NCBI RefSeq assembly: GCF_014596525.1
Contig: NZ_MSJP01000011.1
Location: forward strand, 90,222 to 154,221
DNA length: 64,000 nt
Origin: Streptomyces sp. CBMA291
GTDB lineage: Bacteria; Actinomycetota; Actinomycetes; Streptomycetales; Streptomycetaceae
Direction: 5' to 3'
The notes under the pieces were generated by a model. The model made no database searches. It saw nothing but the letters and a program-made list of their open reading frames with translations, and was not told where the DNA came from. Both the position numbers and the translations under genes were made by a program. Each line of letters begins with the position of its first letter. Within the stretch, counting starts at the first letter, position 1. Of the stretch, positions 38,032 through 47,001 are shown piece by piece.

Positions 38032-38193
38032 GGCCTGGCCTTCACGCCGATCATCCCCGTCACGGTAGCGAGCGGGACGGCCGGTGGCGGGCGGGCGCCG
38101 AGGGATTCGCACCTTCGGGTGATACAAGCTGATGTACGAAGGAGGCCGCCGTGATCGTGTCACGGCGGCCTGCGAGTCCCGGTGCGGGTGGTT

Positions 38194-38511
38194 CTACTCC
38201 TGCGCCGCGGGGCTGGTGGGGAGGCCCGGCGCCAGCTCCTGCTCGGGCACCGGGTGTCCGGCGCGGATCAGGTCGATCCGGCCCATCACCTTGGCGCGCA
38301 GATCGGTGGGGACGTCGTCGCTGCCGCAGCAGCGCTTGACGAGCTTCTTCACCGCCTGTTCGAGCCCGTACTTCTCCAGGCACGGGGAGCACTCCTCGAA
38401 GTGCACCTCGAACTTGGTGCAGTCACTGTCGGGCATCTCGTGGTCGAGGAACTCGTAGAGATGGTCCAGGACTTCCGAGCAGTCCGTCTCGTGCGGCTCT
38501 CCGCAGCTCAT
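38194..38511 (-). CDS. rsrA: Zinc-binding, redox-sensitive anti-sigma factor RsrA
   Basis: 105 residues. The ZAS-family motif [13 protein letters not shown] provides the zinc-binding H-X3-C-X2-C, and the N-terminal [10 protein letters not shown] supplies further redox cysteines; KRCCG lies near residue 62. In reduced form RsrA holds SigR; disulfide stress ejects zinc and releases it. ATG 38511 overlaps the sigR stop by 4 nt, giving coupled translation. C-terminal Pro-rich tail ends SPAAQE. Confidence 0.96.
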   Translation of the reverse strand: MSCGEPHETDCSEVLDHLYEFLDHEMPDSDCTKFEVHFEECSPCLEKYGLEQAVKKLVKRCCGSDDVPTDLRAKVMGRIDLIRAGHPVPEQELAPGLPTSPAAQE

Positions 38512-39329
38512 GAGCCCGAGCCTTTCAGATCGTGCGACGACTCTCCGGCGCCCGCCGGGACGAGCCCGCGGTCGCGGGCGTAGTCCTCCAGCATGCCGCG
38601 CAACTGGCGGCGGCCCCGGTGCAGTCGGGACATCACCGTACCGATGGGAGTCCCCATGATGTCCGCGATCTCCTTGTACGCAAAGCCCTCGACGTCCGCG
38701 AGATAGACGGCGATGCGGAACTCCTCGGGAATCGCCTGGAGCGCTTCCTTCACATCGGAGTCGGGGAGGTGGTCGAGCGCCTGGGACTCGGCGGAGCGCA
38801 GACCGGTCGACATGTGCGACTCGGCGCGGGCCAGCTGCCAGTCCTCGATCTCCTCCGCCGCGCTGCGCTGGGGCTCGCGCTGCTTCTTGCGGTACGAGTT
38901 GATGAAGGTGTTGGTGAGGATGCGGTACATCCACGCCTTGAGGTTGGTGCCCTCACGGAACTGGTGGAAGGAGCCGTACGCCTTGGCGTAGGTCTCCTGC
39001 ACCAGGTCCTCGGCGTCCGCCGGGTTGCGCGTCATGCGCAGCGCCGCCGAGTACATCTGGTCCAGGTAGCCGAGGGCGTCCCGCTCGAAGCGCGCGTTGC
39101 GCTCCGCGGTCGTCTCCTCGGGGCCTTCCTCGGTCCCTGTGTCGGTACCGGTGACCGGACCCACCTCCTCCAGCGTGGCGTCGGGCCCGGGGACGGACCC
39201 GCTCGTTTCGGAGGATAGACGAGGAACCGCTCCGCCCGCCGCTCGAATGCGGCCTCCCTTGGGTGCGGGCAGCACTGTCCAGTCGAGGTCAGCGGCGCTC
39301 GCACGCTCCGGGCAGATGGTCGAACCCAT
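38508..39329 (-). CDS. sigR: Thiol-oxidative-stress sigma factor SigR (two isoforms)
   Basis: ECF sigma factor: region 2 ([47 protein letters not shown] around it) and region 4 ([24 protein letters not shown]). It directs RNA polymerase to thiol-homeostasis and proteostasis genes. The 218-residue core form starts at GTG 39164; the frame from ATG 39329 adds exactly 55 residues, the same length as the unstable long isoform known in S. coelicolor, and has its own AGGGAG site. The SigR-type promoter at 39373-39398 reads into this long frame, consistent with positive feedback by the long form. Followed by rsrA with a 4-nt overlap. Confidence 0.95.
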   Translation of the reverse strand: MGSTICPERASAADLDWTVLPAPKGGRIRAAGGAVPRLSSETSGSVPGPDATLEEVGPVTGTDTGTEEGPEETTAERNARFERDALGYLDQMYSAALRMTRNPADAEDLVQETYAKAYGSFHQFREGTNLKAWMYRILTNTFINSYRKKQREPQRSAAEEIEDWQLARAESHMSTGLRSAESQALDHLPDSDVKEALQAIPEEFRIAVYLADVEGFAYKEIADIMGTPIGTVMSRLHRGRRQLRGMLEDYARDRGLVPAGAGESSHDLKGSGS

Positions 39330-39372
39330 GCGACGGACTCCCTCTTCCTTGGCTCTCACCGGCGCCCCGAAC

Positions 39373-39398
39373 AACAGCGGCCGCACCGCCCGCATTCC
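39373..39398 (-). promoter_or_regulatory. SigR-dependent autoregulatory promoter of sigR
   Basis: On the minus strand GGAAT (39398-39394), an 18-nt spacer and GTT (39375-39373) match the SigR consensus GGAAT-N18-GTT exactly. The predicted start near 39366 lies 37 bp before the long-isoform ATG at 39329. Confidence 0.88.
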
Positions 39399-39405
39399 CG
39401 GGGCG

Positions 39406-40146
39406 TCAGCGCAGTCCGGAAAGCCAGCCGTCGACTCCGGCCACGAGGAGGGCCATGGCCTCCCGGGGGTCCAGGGGTGCCTTCTTGGGCAGGGCGAAGC
39501 CGTGGTCCCCGTAGGGGATCTCCAGGAGGTCGTGGGGGCCGTCCGGGAATTCGGCGGGGCGTCCGAAGGGGTCGTTGCCGCCCTGCACGACGAGGGTCGG
39601 CAGGCCGGTGCCGAGGAGTTCCTCGGCGCGGGAGCGCTCCGGGCGGCCCGGCGGGTGGAGGGGGAAGCTCAGGGCGAGGACGGCGCGGGCGCCGAGTTCG
39701 CTTCCGGTACGGCAGGCGACGCGGGCTCCGGCGCTGCGTCCGCCCGCGATCACCGGGAGGCCGGGGGCGGCGAGGGCGGGCCACACCCCGCGCCAGCCGG
39801 TGTCGAGGGTCTTCGGCGCGGGCGCGACCTTCTTCCCCGCGACCCGCCAGGGCTGTTCGACGAGGGCCACGGTCACGCCGAGGGCGGGCAGCGCCACCGC
39901 GAGGGCCCGCAGGTCACGGGCCTCGATCCCGCCGCCCGCCCCGTGTCCGAGGGCGAGGACGGCCCAGGGCTTCGTCCCCTCGTGCCAGGTCACGCGCGCC
40001 TCACCGGCTCCGGTGGGGACGGTCTCGTACGGGGTGGGGTGGGCGGGGTCGCGCGGTGCGTCTTCCGGGAGGCCGTGCGGTGCGTTTTCCGCGGAGTCGT
40101 GCGGTGCGTTTTCCGCGAGGCCGTGCGGTGCGTCTTCTCGGGTCAC
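39406..40146 (-). CDS. Alpha/beta hydrolase (dienelactone-hydrolase-like)
   Basis: 246 residues from GTG 40146. Alpha/beta-hydrolase core: [14 protein letters not shown] (oxyanion turn), nucleophile elbow [14 protein letters not shown], Asp in [13 protein letters not shown] and His in [13 protein letters not shown]. It belongs to the short KANL3/Tex30-like group often annotated as alpha/beta family hydrolase. The first 32 residues are four copies of an 8-residue repeat (as in [16 protein letters not shown]), encoded by four 24-bp units beginning at the start codon; this tail is not part of the fold, so the biological start may be internal near the THPTPYETV region. Substrate unknown. Confidence 0.82.
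   Translation of the reverse strand: MTREDAPHGLAENAPHDSAENAPHGLPEDAPRDPAHPTPYETVPTGAGEARVTWHEGTKPWAVLALGHGAGGGIEARDLRALAVALPALGVTVALVEQPWRVAGKKVAPAPKTLDTGWRGVWPALAAPGLPVIAGGRSAGARVACRTGSELGARAVLALSFPLHPPGRPERSRAEELLGTGLPTLVVQGGNDPFGRPAEFPDGPHDLLEIPYGDHGFALPKKAPLDPREAMALLVAGVDGWLSGLR
40051..40146. repeat. Four tandem 24-bp repeats at the start of the hydrolase gene
   Basis: Units 40051-40074, 40075-40098, 40099-40122 and 40123-40146 share GTGCGGTGCGT(C/T)TTCC; the GTG start on the minus strand is the last triplet of the array. They encode an Ala/Pro/His/Glu-rich octapeptide repeat. Confidence 0.9.
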
Positions 40147-40227
40147 GGGGTCATCCTGCCGCCCGTACGGGCGGATCCGTACGGGACCCGCCACCCCGTC
40201 GCCCGCGGACTCCTGCGGGGCCCCCGG

Positions 40228-41043
40228 TCAGAACAGGGTCGCCTCCTCCGGGCCCTCCAGTTCCGTGAGGAGTTCCGGGCCGTTGTTGCGAACGTTGCTG
40301 ACGGCGGTCGAGACCGGGTAGGCCCGCATCAGGCCCTCCGGCGGCGGGGCGAGCAGGCCGCGCAGTTCCTCCGGGTGGGCGCGCGCCGGGTCGAGCCAGG
40401 CGTCCCAGCGGTCCTCGGTGAGCATCAGCGGCATCCGGGGGTGGATGTCGGCGAGCGAGCGCGGGCCCTCGGCGGGCGCCACGCCCAGCGGGCCGGACTC
40501 CGCCTCCGTGGTGATCACCGAGCAGGTCGCCCACCACGCGGAGGGGTGTCCGGCGGGGAGGGTGGGGTCGCGCCAGAACTCGTAGATCCCGGCCATCGCG
40601 AAGACCGAGCCGTCCGACGGGGTCACGAAATACGGTTGCTTGCGGGGCCGTTTCCGCTTCCCCTCGACCTCCAGATCCCGCTCCCCCGCCCCCGTCACCC
40701 ATTCGTAGTAGCCGTCGGCGGGCAGGATGCAGCGGCGGGACTCGAACGCGCGCTTGAACGAGGGCTTCTCCGTCAGCGTCTCGGCCCGCGCGTTGATCAT
40801 CCGGGCCGCGCCCTCGGGGGACTTCGCCCAGGACGGCACCAGACCCCACTTCAGCACGCGCAGCTGGCGAACCGGACGCGGCGATCCCGCGTCTTTCAGA
40901 GGGCGCTCCAGAACGGCCCAGACCTCCTTGGTCGGGGCCACGTTCCAGTCGGGGGCCGGCCCCTCCGCCGGCTCGTGCCGCTCGATCCCGAAGGCGTCCA
41001 CCAACTCCTCGGGCCGCCGACTCGCCGCATACCGTCCGCACAT
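40228..41043 (-). CDS. SOS response-associated peptidase (YedK/HMCES family)
   Basis: 271-residue SRAP protein. The invariant catalytic N-terminus MCGRY is intact (Cys2 forms the thiazolidine DNA-protein crosslink with abasic sites after Met removal), followed by [46 protein letters not shown] and the closing [12 protein letters not shown] 41043 is fixed by that motif; the open frame upstream is irrelevant. It protects abasic sites in single-stranded DNA. Divergent from the M50 protease gene with 48 bp between. Confidence 0.95.
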   Translation of the reverse strand: MCGRYAASRRPEELVDAFGIERHEPAEGPAPDWNVAPTKEVWAVLERPLKDAGSPRPVRQLRVLKWGLVPSWAKSPEGAARMINARAETLTEKPSFKRAFESRRCILPADGYYEWVTGAGERDLEVEGKRKRPRKQPYFVTPSDGSVFAMAGIYEFWRDPTLPAGHPSAWWATCSVITTEAESGPLGVAPAEGPRSLADIHPRMPLMLTEDRWDAWLDPARAHPEELRGLLAPPPEGLMRAYPVSTAVSNVRNNGPELLTELEGPEEATLF

Positions 41044-41091
41044 GCGTGCCACACTGCCACGTTCCACGACCCCCGAGGAGCCGCCCGGACC

Positions 41092-41775
41092 ATGGACCCC
41101 TTCCGTACACAGGCCGCCCCCGCCGACTGGGTGGTGATCGCCACCGGTCTCGCCGCCCTCGTCGTCACCACCGTCCGCCGCCTCTGGCTGCCCGCCCGCA
41201 ACGCCGTCACCATCGCCCACGAGGGCGGCCACGGACTCGTCGCCCTGCTCACCCGGCGCCGCCTCGAAGCGATCCGGCTGCACTCGGACACCAGCGGACT
41301 GACCGTGACCCGGGGCCGCCCGACGGGGCCCGGCGTCGTCCTCACCCTCGCCGCCGGATACCCGGCGCCCTCCCTGCTCGGCCTCGGCGGCGCGGCCCTG
41401 ATCGGCACCGACCGGATCACCCTGGCCCTGTGGATCGGCTCGGCGCTGCTCCTCGCCCTGCTCGTGACGGTCCGCAACGCGTACGGCGTCCTCACCGTCC
41501 TGCTCAGCGCCGCCGCCTTCCTCCTCGTCTCCTGGCTCGGCTCCCCCGCCGTCCAGGCCGCGTTCGCCTGCGCCGGGGTCTGGTTCCTGCTGCTCGGCGG
41601 CGTCCGCCCGGCCTTCGAACTCCAGGCGCGACGGCGCAGGGGCGGCGCGCCCGACTCGGACGCGGACCAGCTCGCCCGGCTCACCCAGGTGCCCGCCGGG
41701 GTGTGGCTTTTCTTCTTCCACGCGGTCGCGATCTGCGCCCTGATCGGCGGCGGTCGCTGGCTCCTGGGCATCTGA
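41092..41775 (+). CDS. M50B-family membrane metallopeptidase
   Basis: 227 residues with about six hydrophobic segments. The zinc motif HEGGHG sits in helix 2 (residues about 44-49), as in M50B site-2-protease-like proteins; a later [15 protein letters not shown] segment replaces the usual NxxPxxPLDGG-like third ligand. Ends with [28 protein letters not shown], a membrane helix at the C-terminus. ATG 41092. Probable intramembrane protease; substrate unknown. Confidence 0.83.
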   Translation: MDPFRTQAAPADWVVIATGLAALVVTTVRRLWLPARNAVTIAHEGGHGLVALLTRRRLEAIRLHSDTSGLTVTRGRPTGPGVVLTLAAGYPAPSLLGLGGAALIGTDRITLALWIGSALLLALLVTVRNAYGVLTVLLSAAAFLLVSWLGSPAVQAAFACAGVWFLLLGGVRPAFELQARRRRGGAPDSDADQLARLTQVPAGVWLFFFHAVAICALIGGGRWLLGI

Positions 41776-41795
41776 CACCCCCGTACAGTGAGTCC

Positions 41796-43127
41796 ATGAC
41801 CGCAGTGACCCCCGTGCGCACCGACCCGCCCACCGACCTCTGGCCCGCCCCGTACGCGCGCGGCGCCGTCGACGCGACCGTCACCGTGCCCGGATCGAAG
41901 TCGGTCACCAACCGTGCCCTCGTGCTCGCCGCGCTGGCCGCCGAGCCCGGCTGGCTGCGCCGTCCGCTGCGCTCCCGCGACACCCTGCTGATGGCCGAGG
42001 CGCTGCGCACCCTCGGCGTCGGCATCGAGGAGGGCGTGGGCCCCGACGGCACCGGCGAGGCCTGGCGGATCGTCCCCGGCCCGCTGCGCGGCCCGGCCGC
42101 CGTCGACGTCGGCAACGCCGGTACGGTCATGCGCTTCCTGCCGCCGCTCGCCGCGCTCGCCGACGGCCCGGTCCGCTTCGACGGCGACCCCCGCTCCCAC
42201 GAGCGCCCGCTGCACGGTGTGATCGACGCGCTGCGCGCGCTCGGCGCCCGGATCGACGACGCCGACCGGGGCGCCCTGCCGATGACGGTGCACGGCACGG
42301 GCGGTCTGGACGGGGGTGCCGTCGAGATCGACGCCTCCTCGTCCTCCCAGTTCGTCAGCGCCCTGCTGCTCTCCGCGCCCCGTTTCAACCAGGGCGTCGA
42401 GGTGCGACACGTGGGCGGCAGGCTGCCGTCGATGCCGCACATCCGGATGACGGTCGACATGCTGCGCGCGGTCGGCGCCCGGGTCGACGAGCCGGAGCAC
42501 GGCGGCGAACCCGACGTGTGGCGGGTCGCGCCGTCCGCGCTGCGCGGCCGTGACCTGGTCGTGGAGCCCGATCTTTCGAACGCCCAGCCGTTCCTGGCCG
42601 CCGCCCTGGTCACCGGGGGCCGGGTGACCGTCCCCGACTGGCCCGAGCGGACCACCCAGCCCGGCGACGCGCTGCGGGAGATCTTCACCGCGATGGGCGG
42701 TGCCTGCGAGCTGACCCCTGCGGGACTCGTCTTCACCGGCACGGGCAGGATCCACGGCATCGACGCGGACCTCGGCGAGGTCGGCGAGCTGACCCCGGGC
42801 ATCGCGGCGGTCGCCGCCCTCGCCGACTCCCCTTCGACCCTGCGCGGCGTCGCCCATCTGCGGCTGCACGAGACGGACCGGCTCGCGGCGCTCACCCGGG
42901 AGATCAACGGTCTCGGCGGCGACGTGACCGAGACCGAGGACGGTCTGCACATCCGCCCGCGCCCGCTGCGCGGCGGCGTCTTCCACACGTACCACGACCA
43001 CCGCATGGCCACCGCCGGAGCGATCATCGGCCTGGCCGTCGAGGGCGTGGAGATCGAGGACGTGGCGACGACGGCGAAGACCTTGCCCGACTTCCCCGGG
43101 ATGTGGACCGAAATGCTCGGGGTCTGA
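41796..43127 (+). CDS. aroA: 5-enolpyruvylshikimate-3-phosphate synthase
   Basis: 443-residue EPSP synthase of the shikimate pathway. Motifs: [16 protein letters not shown] (shikimate-3-phosphate binding), [15 protein letters not shown] (PEP site), [23 protein letters not shown] and the C-terminal [19 protein letters not shown] 41796 lies 20 bp after the M50 gene stop. It overlaps no gene and rsgA begins 3 bp later, so the two are co-transcribed. The pairing aroA-rsgA near sigR-rsrA matches the Streptomyces core order. Confidence 0.96.
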   Translation: MTAVTPVRTDPPTDLWPAPYARGAVDATVTVPGSKSVTNRALVLAALAAEPGWLRRPLRSRDTLLMAEALRTLGVGIEEGVGPDGTGEAWRIVPGPLRGPAAVDVGNAGTVMRFLPPLAALADGPVRFDGDPRSHERPLHGVIDALRALGARIDDADRGALPMTVHGTGGLDGGAVEIDASSSSQFVSALLLSAPRFNQGVEVRHVGGRLPSMPHIRMTVDMLRAVGARVDEPEHGGEPDVWRVAPSALRGRDLVVEPDLSNAQPFLAAALVTGGRVTVPDWPERTTQPGDALREIFTAMGGACELTPAGLVFTGTGRIHGIDADLGEVGELTPGIAAVAALADSPSTLRGVAHLRLHETDRLAALTREINGLGGDVTETEDGLHIRPRPLRGGVFHTYHDHRMATAGAIIGLAVEGVEIEDVATTAKTLPDFPGMWTEMLGV

Positions 43128-43130
43128 ACC

Positions 43131-44144
43131 ATGCGGCGTTACGGCAAGCACACCGACGAGGACGACATCCGCCAGCGGCCCAACCGCAAGGGCACCCGTC
43201 CCCGTACCACCATCCGGCCCAAGCACGAGGACGCCGTCGAGGGCATGGTCCTCACCGTCGACCGGGGCAGGCTGACCTGTCTGGTCGGCGAGCGGGTCGT
43301 CACCGCGATGAAGGCGCGCGAGCTGGGCCGCAAGGCGGCCGTCGTCGGCGACCGGGTCCTGCTGGTCGGCGACCTCTCCGGCGAGAAGGACACCCTCGCG
43401 CGGATCGTGCGGATCGCCGAGCGCAGCTCGGTGCTGCGGCGCACGGCCGACGACGACGACCCGTACGAGCGGGTGGTGGTGGCCAACGCCGACCAGCTGG
43501 CGATCGTCACCGCGCTCGCCGACCCCGAGCCGCGCCCCCGGCTGATCGACCGCTGTCTGGTGGCCGCGTACGACGGCGGTCTCAGCCCGCTGCTCGTGCT
43601 CACCAAGTCGGACCTGGCGTCGCCGGACACGCTCCTCGACATGTACGGGGCGCTGGGCGTGCCGTATGTGGTGACCACCCGGGACGAGTTCGTGGACGGG
43701 GTCGCCGCCGAGCGGGTCCACGAGCACCTCAAGGGCCGGACGACCGCGTTCGTCGGGCACTCGGGCGTCGGGAAGACGACGCTGGTCAACGCGCTGGTGC
43801 CGCCGGACAGGCGGCGGACCACGGGCGTCGTCAACGCGGTCACCGGCCGGGGCCGGCACACCACGACCTCGGCGCTCGCCCTGCCGCTCGACGCCAAGGA
43901 GGGCGGCTGGGTCATCGACACCCCGGGCGTGCGCTCCTTCGGCCTGCACCACGTGGACCCCTCGCGGGTGATCCTCGCCTTCCCCGACCTCGTACCGGGT
44001 ACGGAGAACTGTCCGCGCGCCTGTAGCCATGACGAGCCGGACTGCGCGCTCGACGCGTGGGTGGCGGAGGGGCACGCCGATCCGGCGCGCCTTGTCTCGC
44101 TGCGGCGGCTGCTCTCGACGCGGGAGCGGCGCGAGGGCGACTGA
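43131..44144 (+). CDS. rsgA: Ribosome small subunit-dependent GTPase RsgA
   Basis: 337-residue circularly permuted GTPase acting in late 30S maturation. OB-fold N-terminus, then motifs in permuted order: TKSDL (G4), GHSGVGKTTLVN (G1/P-loop), DTPGVRSFGLHH (G3), and a zinc-finger ENCPRACSHDEPDCAL. ATG 43131 (MRRYGKHTDEDDIR) starts 3 bp after aroA, so translation is likely coupled. Confidence 0.95.
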   Translation: MRRYGKHTDEDDIRQRPNRKGTRPRTTIRPKHEDAVEGMVLTVDRGRLTCLVGERVVTAMKARELGRKAAVVGDRVLLVGDLSGEKDTLARIVRIAERSSVLRRTADDDDPYERVVVANADQLAIVTALADPEPRPRLIDRCLVAAYDGGLSPLLVLTKSDLASPDTLLDMYGALGVPYVVTTRDEFVDGVAAERVHEHLKGRTTAFVGHSGVGKTTLVNALVPPDRRRTTGVVNAVTGRGRHTTTSALALPLDAKEGGWVIDTPGVRSFGLHHVDPSRVILAFPDLVPGTENCPRACSHDEPDCALDAWVAEGHADPARLVSLRRLLSTRERREGD

Positions 44145-44235
44145 ACCGTCATGTTGACGGGCACCCACCGCGGTCAAGTGCATAATCGCACCGAGTGCGA
44201 CGAAGCGGTCACCGACGGCGTGGGAGGCACTGACG

Positions 44236-44559
44236 ATGGCGTGGCTGCTGGTGGTGGTGGCGGGCATCCTGGAGACCGGGTTCGCGGTCTGTCTCAAGCT
44301 CTCGCACGGATTCACCCGGCTCTGGCCGACGATCGCCTTCGCCTCCTTCGCGCTTGGCAGCTTCGGTCTGCTGACCCTCGCCCTGCGCAAGCTCGACGTG
44401 GGTCCGGCGTACGCGGTGTGGACCGGGATCGGCGCGGCCGGTACGGCCATCTACGGCATGTTGTTCCTCGACGACCTGGTCTCCACGCTCAAGATCGTCT
44501 CGATCACGCTCGTCATCGTCGGGGTGATCGGGCTCCAGCTCTCCGGCTCCGGCCACTGA
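44236..44559 (+). CDS. SMR-family efflux protein (SugE/Gdx type)
   Basis: 107 residues with four hydrophobic helices. The essential membrane Glu is at residue 13 in GILETGFAV; the helix-2/3 region GPAYAVWTGIGAAGTAIYG is the SMR signature. The sequence is nearer SugE/Gdx (guanidinium exporters) than EmrE. The 90-bp upstream gap shows no recognisable guanidine riboswitch. Its last 109 bp overlap the 3' end of the convergent TetR gene. Confidence 0.9.
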   Translation: MAWLLVVVAGILETGFAVCLKLSHGFTRLWPTIAFASFALGSFGLLTLALRKLDVGPAYAVWTGIGAAGTAIYGMLFLDDLVSTLKIVSITLVIVGVIGLQLSGSGH

Positions 44560-45089
44560 CCCTCCGCGCCCGGCGGCTCCGGCGCCACGATGTGGCTGAG
44601 CGCGAGCCGCACGGCCAGTTCACAGCCCGCCGCCCACTCCTCGGCCGCACAGGCGGCAGCGGCGGCCACCAGTTCGCCCGGCGAGGGCGGGCCCGCGTCC
44701 GCCCGGCGCTGGGCGGGGACGGGCGCGGGGCGGGCGCCGGGTCTGGCCGGGCGCGGCGCGGGCAGCCGGTCGCTCCAGGCACCGGTGAGCAGCGCCCGGA
44801 GCAGCGGGTGGGCGGCGGCCCGGGTCACGGTCCACTCGGCGACGGCCACCAGGTTCCGCTCGGGCGGCCCGGGGACGGCGAGCAGCCGTCGGACGCCCGC
44901 GAGGAAGGCGTCCGCCTCCCGGCGCACGAGGGCGCGGGCGAGCCCCTCCTTGCTGCCGAACTCGTTGTAGAGGGTCTGCCGGGAGACCCGGGCGATGGCG
45001 GCCAGATCGGCCATCCGCACGGTGGACCAGGGCCGGTGCACCAGCGCGGCGTGCGCCGCGTCGAGCAGGGCCTCACGGGCAGTCGGCAT
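44451..45089 (-). CDS. TetR-family transcriptional regulator
   Basis: 212 residues. N-terminal TetR DNA-binding domain (LLDAAHAALVHRPWSTVRMADLA, then RVSRQTLYNEFGSKEGL); the ligand domain is Ala/Pro-rich. ATG 45089. The C-terminal 36 residues are encoded antisense to the SMR gene (44451-44559), an unusual convergent overlap; an earlier end would be required if the overlap is an artefact of a lost stop codon. It is divergent from hisN and is a likely regulator of the adjacent efflux gene. Confidence 0.85.
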   Translation of the reverse strand: MPTAREALLDAAHAALVHRPWSTVRMADLAAIARVSRQTLYNEFGSKEGLARALVRREADAFLAGVRRLLAVPGPPERNLVAVAEWTVTRAAAHPLLRALLTGAWSDRLPAPRPARPGARPAPVPAQRRADAGPPSPGELVAAAAACAAEEWAAGCELAVRLALSHIVAPEPPGAEGQWPEPESWSPITPTMTSVIETILSVETRSSRNNMP

Positions 45090-45228
45090 GCTCGCCTCCC
45101 GGAACGAACGTTTCCTTACGCGGTTCCGCGCCCAGCGTCGACAGCGGGCCGGGCCCTGTCAAGGGGACACGGAGGGCCGCCGTGGACGGGTTCCCGTGCT
45201 CCGGCCACGCGCGGATAGAGTGCCGGAC

Positions 45229-46038
45229 ATGGCCGATTACCACGATGATCTGCGTCTCGCCCATGTCCTCGCGGATGCCGCCGACGCGGCCACCATGGAC
45301 CGATTCCAGGCGCTCGACCTCAAGGTCGAGACGAAGCCCGACATGACCCCGGTGAGCGAGGCCGACAAGGCGGCCGAGGAGCTGATCCGGGGCCAGCTGC
45401 ACCGCGCCAGGCCGCGTGACGCGATCCTGGGCGAGGAGTACGGACTGGAGGGCTCGGGCCCGCGCCGCTGGGTGATCGACCCGATCGACGGGACGAAGAA
45501 CTACGTGCGCGGGGTGCCGGTCTGGGCGACCCTGATCGCGCTGATGGAGGCCGGGGAGACCGGCTTCCAGCCGGTGGTCGGCGTGGTGTCGGCCCCGGCC
45601 CTCGGGCGCCGCTGGTGGGCGGCGAAGGGGCTCGGCGCGTACACCGGGCGCAGCCTGGTATCCGCCTCCCGGATCGAGGTCTCCAAGGTCGCGTCCCTGG
45701 AGGACGCCTCCTTCGCGTACTCCTCGCTGAGCGGCTGGGAGGAGCAGGGCAGGCTCGACGGCTTCCTCGACCTCACGCGCGCGTGCTGGCGGACCCGGGC
45801 ATACGGCGACTTCTGGCCCTACATGATGGTCGCGGAGGGCTCCGTGGACATCTGCGCGGAACCGGAACTGTCGCTGTGGGACATGGCGGCGGTGGCGGTC
45901 GTGGTGCAGGAGGCGGGCGGCACGTACACGGGCCTGGACGGCCGGCACGGCCCGCACAGCGGCAACGCGGCGGCCTCCAACGGCCTGCTCCACGGAGAGC
46001 TGCTGAGCTATCTGAACCAGGAGAACGGGGAGGGCTGA
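45229..46038 (+). CDS. hisN: Histidinol-phosphatase, inositol-monophosphatase family (HisN)
   Basis: 269-residue magnesium phosphatase. Metal and catalytic motifs: TPVSEADKAAEE, ILGEEYG, WVIDPIDGTKNYVRG and SLWDMAAVAVVVQEAGG. The actinobacterial HisN group carries out the dephosphorylation of L-histidinol phosphate; inositol-phosphatase activity is the alternative. ATG 45229 (MADYHDDLRLAHVLAD). Divergent from the TetR gene. Confidence 0.92.
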   Translation: MADYHDDLRLAHVLADAADAATMDRFQALDLKVETKPDMTPVSEADKAAEELIRGQLHRARPRDAILGEEYGLEGSGPRRWVIDPIDGTKNYVRGVPVWATLIALMEAGETGFQPVVGVVSAPALGRRWWAAKGLGAYTGRSLVSASRIEVSKVASLEDASFAYSSLSGWEEQGRLDGFLDLTRACWRTRAYGDFWPYMMVAEGSVDICAEPELSLWDMAAVAVVVQEAGGTYTGLDGRHGPHSGNAAASNGLLHGELLSYLNQENGEG

Positions 46039-46070
46039 GGGTCTTCCCTCACGGGCGGGTCCAGGCAGGC

Positions 46071-46323
46071 CCGTACGGGGCCGAGGTTGCTCCCGTACCA
46101 GGCCGAGGTTGCTCCCGTACGGGGTTCAGGCGGGCCTGACGGGGCTGAAGTTGCTCCCGTACGGGATCCAGGGCGGCCCGTGAGGGGGCCGAGGGCGTTC
46201 CCCGTACGGGGGCCCCCGTCGAAGGGCTGGGGTCGCTCCCGTACGGGCCCGCGAGAGGCTGGGGTCGCTCCCGTACGGGATCCAGGGCGGGCCCCGAAGA
46301 GGCCGAGGGTCTTCCCGTACGGG
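46071..46323. repeat. Array of GTAC-centred palindromes after hisN
   Basis: The 491-bp gap between hisN and the CBS gene holds seven copies of CCGTACGGG (46071, 46114, 46157, 46202, 46239, 46271, 46315) and one partial (46093), each often preceded by GGTTGCTC or GGTCGCTC, at 21-45 bp spacing. No coding signal is visible in it. Confidence 0.8.
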
Positions 46324-46446
46324 GTCCGGCGCGGGCGTTCGCGCCGTGTGCGCGGGCGTGGGGGCGCTCCGGGGCCTGCCGGTGGTACCGCGTGTGCCCC
46401 TTGTCGGTGCCCGCTCCCCGGTGCGACCCTGGGAGTCCCCCCACTT

Positions 46447-46466
46447 TGTGAACTTGTGCATTCACA
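46447..46466. promoter_or_regulatory. Inverted repeat upstream of the CBS gene
   Basis: TGTGAA-N8-TTCACA, 63 bp before the CBS start. The half-sites resemble Rex or CRP operators, but the 8-nt spacing fits neither consensus. Confidence 0.4.
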
Positions 46467-46528
46467 TCGGGCGCCGTCCGGCGCCGGGCTTCCCCTCGAA
46501 TGGCTTCGTCAAGGAGGTGGCTCCGCCC

Positions 46529-46918
46529 ATGCTCGTCCGTGACGCCATGAGTACCGTGGTCCTCACCATCGGTCCCGCCCACACCCTCCGCCAGGCCGCC
46601 CGGCTGATGACGGCGCGGCGCGTCGGCGCCGCCGTGGTCCTCGACGCCGACGCCGGCGGCCTCGGCATCCTCACCGAGCGGGACGTCCTGCGCTCCCTCG
46701 CCCGCGACCAGGATCCCGACCGGGAGACGGCGGGCTCCCACACCACCCATGACGTCGTCTTCGCCGCGCCGGGCTGGACCCTGGCGGAGGCGGCGGCGGC
46801 GATGACCCACGGCGGCTTCCGCCATCTCGTCGTCCTCGACGACCGGGGACCCGTCGGCATCGTCTCGGTGCGCGACATCATCCGCTGCTGGATCCCGGTG
46901 CACAGCGTCGCGAGCTGA
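46529..46918 (+). CDS. Two-CBS-domain protein
   Basis: 129 residues formed almost entirely by a Bateman module: CBS1 (VRDAMSTVVLTIGPAHTLRQA ... GILTERDVLRSL) and CBS2 (TTHDVVFAAPGWTLAEAA ... GIVSVRDIIRCW). ATG 46529 has a full AAGGAGG site 11 bp upstream. Such stand-alone CBS proteins bind adenine nucleotides and are often hypoxia- or redox-induced in actinobacteria. A terminator shared with katA follows. Confidence 0.88.
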   Translation: MLVRDAMSTVVLTIGPAHTLRQAARLMTARRVGAAVVLDADAGGLGILTERDVLRSLARDQDPDRETAGSHTTHDVVFAAPGWTLAEAAAAMTHGGFRHLVVLDDRGPVGIVSVRDIIRCWIPVHSVAS

Positions 46919-46943
46919 GCGGGCCCGGCGGACCGGACGCGTG

Positions 46944-46984
46944 AAGGCGGGCCGGATCCCCCGTACGGAGATCCGGCCCGCCTT
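46944..46984. terminator. Bidirectional terminator between the CBS gene and katA
   Basis: Perfect 15-bp stem (46944-46958 with 46970-46984) between convergent stops. Confidence 0.85.
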
Positions 46985-47001
46985 CCCTACGGCAGGCGCC
47001 G

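Noticed and set aside
44150..44235. Guanidine riboswitch upstream of the SMR gene
   Set aside because: The family is compatible with guanidinium export, but I could not find the conserved loops of known guanidine riboswitch classes in the 90-bp leader.
40896..44450. 1184-codon minus-strand frame opposite aroA and rsgA
   Set aside because: Covers three verified plus-strand genes; a known artefact in high-GC genomes.
46040..46340. CRISPR array
   Set aside because: The repeated element is a 9-bp palindrome at irregular 21-45 bp spacing, without 23-47 bp direct repeats, unique spacers or cas genes.
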